A DNA stretch of 7,189 nt, from the NCBI GenBank assembly GCA_012103495.1, contig WLWR01000085.1:1-7189 (forward strand). Reading direction: 5' to 3'. A program made the translations under genes and the position numbers. The DNA is from Legionellales bacterium (GTDB taxonomy: Bacteria > Pseudomonadota > Gammaproteobacteria > WLWR01). Below, piece after piece: positions 5,668 to 7,189 of this stretch (position 1 is the stretch's first letter; every line of letters starts with the position of its first letter). The notes under the pieces were generated by a model that saw nothing but the letters and a program-made list of their open reading frames with translations, searched no databases and was not told the DNA's origin.

Positions 5668-7155
5668 ATGTTACAAACCTGGAAAAGAGATTGGTTGTCA
5701 AACATCCGGGGTGATTTATTAGCCGGTCTAGTGGTTGCCCTTGCACTCATTCCCGAAGCCATCGCCTTTTCAATCATTGCCGGAGTGGATCCCAAAGTCG
5801 GTCTGTATGCATCGTTTTGCATTGCTATTACCATCGCATTTACCGGTGGACGTCCTGGTATGATTTCCGCAGCCACCGGTGCAATGGCTTTGTTGATGGT
5901 CACTTTGGTCAAAACTCATGGACTTGAATATTTACTCGCCGCCACAGTCTTAACAGGCCTATTACAAATCATCGCCGGGTATTTAAAACTCGGGCAATTC
6001 ATGCGATTTGTGTCTCGTTCAGTCATCACTGGTTTTGTTAACGCCTTAGCCATTTTGATTTTCCTAGCGCAACTGCCCGAATTGATCCAAGTGAGTCGCT
6101 ACGTATATCTGCTCACCGCGGCAGGACTTGGCATTATCTATTTATTTCCCTATGTACCAGGTCTTGGCAAACTCATCCCTTCACCATTGGTGTGTATTCT
6201 AGTTCTGACGGCTATTTCTATCGGCCTGGGATTGGACATTCGTACCGTTGGCGATCTGGGTGAATTACCCAATACACTTCCTGTTTTCTTATGGCCAGAT
6301 GTACCACTGACCCTGGAAACATTGATCATTATTTTACCCTACTCACTGGGTTTAGCAGCGGTTGGTTTACTTGAATCACTGATGACAGCCACCATCGTCG
6401 ATGATTTAACCGACACGCCCAGTGATAAAAATCGAGAGTGCAAAGGTCAAGGCATTGCCAACATAGGTGCCGGTTTGTTAGGGGGGATGGCTGGATGCGC
6501 CATGATAGGGCAATCCGTCATCAATGTGAAATCAGGTGGCCGCGGTCGATTGTCCTGTTTGGCCGCTGGTGTGTTTTTGCTGGTATTGATGCTGTTTTTA
6601 GGCAACTGGTTAAAACAAATTCCCATGGCAGCATTGGTCGCCGTTATGATCATGGTCTCGATCGGCACCTTCTCTTGGAGCTCCATTTACAATCTAAAAA
6701 AACATCCTCTATCAGCCAACATAGTCATGTTGGCAACGGTGGCGACCGTGGTCATTACTCATAATTTAGCCATCGGTGTGTTTGTGGGTGTGTTATTAGG
6801 ATCTTTATTTTTTGCCAATAAAGTTGGTTACTTTATGCGCGTTGACGTTGTCAATCATCCTTCACCCGCATCATGTACCTATCAAGTCATCGGACAAGTG
6901 TTTTTCACCTCTGCTGATCAATTTATCACCGCCTTTGATTTCAAACAAGCGGTTGAACGTGTGACCATTGATCTGTCCGCGGCCCATTTTTGGGATGTAA
7001 CAGCAGTGGCAGCACTGGATAAAGTGGTAATGAAGTTTCGACGTGAAGGCGTTCAAGTTGACATCATTGGCATGAATGCTGCCAGTGCAACCTTGGTGGA
7101 TCGGTTTGGTGAACATCACAAATCGGATACGACGCAACTGTTAACCGATCATTAA
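5668..7155 (+). CDS. SulP/SLC26 family inorganic anion transporter with C-terminal STAS domain
   Basis: This inner-membrane transporter has 495 residues. Residues ~15-385 hold repeated hydrophobic segments (for example 17-38, 49-60, 65-82, 89-105, 118-136, 147-161, 172-189, 217-235, 298-313, 318-335, 351-365 and 367-383), consistent with the 14-segment SulP core including half-helices. Conserved pieces include LVVALALIPEAIAFSIIAGV (21-40), PKVGLYASF (42-50), GGRPGMISAATGAMALL (60-76) and IGQSVINVKSGGRGRLS (280-296). Residues ~388-485 form a STAS domain (VTIDLSAAHFWDVTAVAAL), a cytoplasmic regulatory module. Thr445 lies about where SpoIIAA-type domains carry a phosphorylatable Ser. The length is typical of the short bacterial branch of the family. 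Family members move sulfate, bicarbonate or dicarboxylates; the substrate cannot be told from sequence. GAGG (5656-5659), 8 bases before ATG 5668, supports the start. It has its own promoter and is probably followed by a co-transcribed gene 12 bases downstream. Confidence 0.93.
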   Translation: MLQTWKRDWLSNIRGDLLAGLVVALALIPEAIAFSIIAGVDPKVGLYASFCIAITIAFTGGRPGMISAATGAMALLMVTLVKTHGLEYLLAATVLTGLLQIIAGYLKLGQFMRFVSRSVITGFVNALAILIFLAQLPELIQVSRYVYLLTAAGLGIIYLFPYVPGLGKLIPSPLVCILVLTAISIGLGLDIRTVGDLGELPNTLPVFLWPDVPLTLETLIIILPYSLGLAAVGLLESLMTATIVDDLTDTPSDKNRECKGQGIANIGAGLLGGMAGCAMIGQSVINVKSGGRGRLSCLAAGVFLLVLMLFLGNWLKQIPMAALVAVMIMVSIGTFSWSSIYNLKKHPLSANIVMLATVATVVITHNLAIGVFVGVLLGSLFFANKVGYFMRVDVVNHPSPASCTYQVIGQVFFTSADQFITAFDFKQAVERVTIDLSAAHFWDVTAVAALDKVVMKFRREGVQVDIIGMNAASATLVDRFGEHHKSDTTQLLTDH

Positions 7156-7167
7156 CGAGACCATCCT

Positions 7168-7189
7168 ATGACATTATCCATCGTGACTT
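7168..7189 (+). CDS. Probable 5' end of the next gene (cut by window edge)
   Basis: An ATG lies 12 bases after the transporter stop, preceded by CGAGA at a plausible ribosome-site distance. The frame is open for the seven codons visible (MTLSIVT) to the edge. Tight spacing suggests co-transcription with the SulP gene. In many bacteria this SulP subfamily is followed by a universal stress or carbonic anhydrase gene, but seven codons are too few to identify anything. Confidence 0.45.

Overview
The window reads as an ordinary chromosomal segment of a gammaproteobacterium of moderate GC content. Evidence for this is the quinone-linked ETF dehydrogenase, the enterobacterial-type heptosyltransferase pair WaaF/WaaC (so a heptose-containing LPS inner core), and a Pgi close to the E. 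coli type. The compact layout and the mix of genes would fit a Legionellales/Coxiellaceae-like bacterium, but that placement is inference. There is no tRNA, rRNA, IS element or CRISPR array. Every intergenic gap is shorter than 300 bases.

Layout from left to right: the 3' end of the ETF-ubiquinone oxidoreductase gene (+, cut by the window edge); a short convergent gap; a LexA/CI-like XRE-S24 regulator (-); a 250-base divergent control region with a strong promoter, an operator-like palindrome and a long inverted repeat; a 64-residue ribbon-helix-helix protein (+); pgi (+), preceded by its own candidate promoter; waaC and waaF (both -, overlapping, transcribed leftwards and meeting pgi tail to tail); a 183-base divergent promoter region; a SulP-STAS anion transporter (+); and the first codons of a probable next gene.

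Functionally, the housekeeping genes cover electron transfer from acyl-CoA dehydrogenases to quinone, glucose-6-phosphate/fructose-6-phosphate interconversion (fructose-6-phosphate and sedoheptulose-7-phosphate chemistry also feed sugar-nucleotide supply), LPS inner-core assembly, and inorganic anion transport. The part least explained by housekeeping is the divergent pair at 669-1785. It encodes a repressor-like protein that keeps the S24 fold but appears to have lost both its cleavage dipeptide and its catalytic lysine. It faces a small DNA-binding protein across a promoter with a perfect 14-bp palindrome between the -35 and -10 boxes. I regard this as the best candidate for something undescribed in the window. 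No function is proven, and nothing here amounts to a clearly new system.
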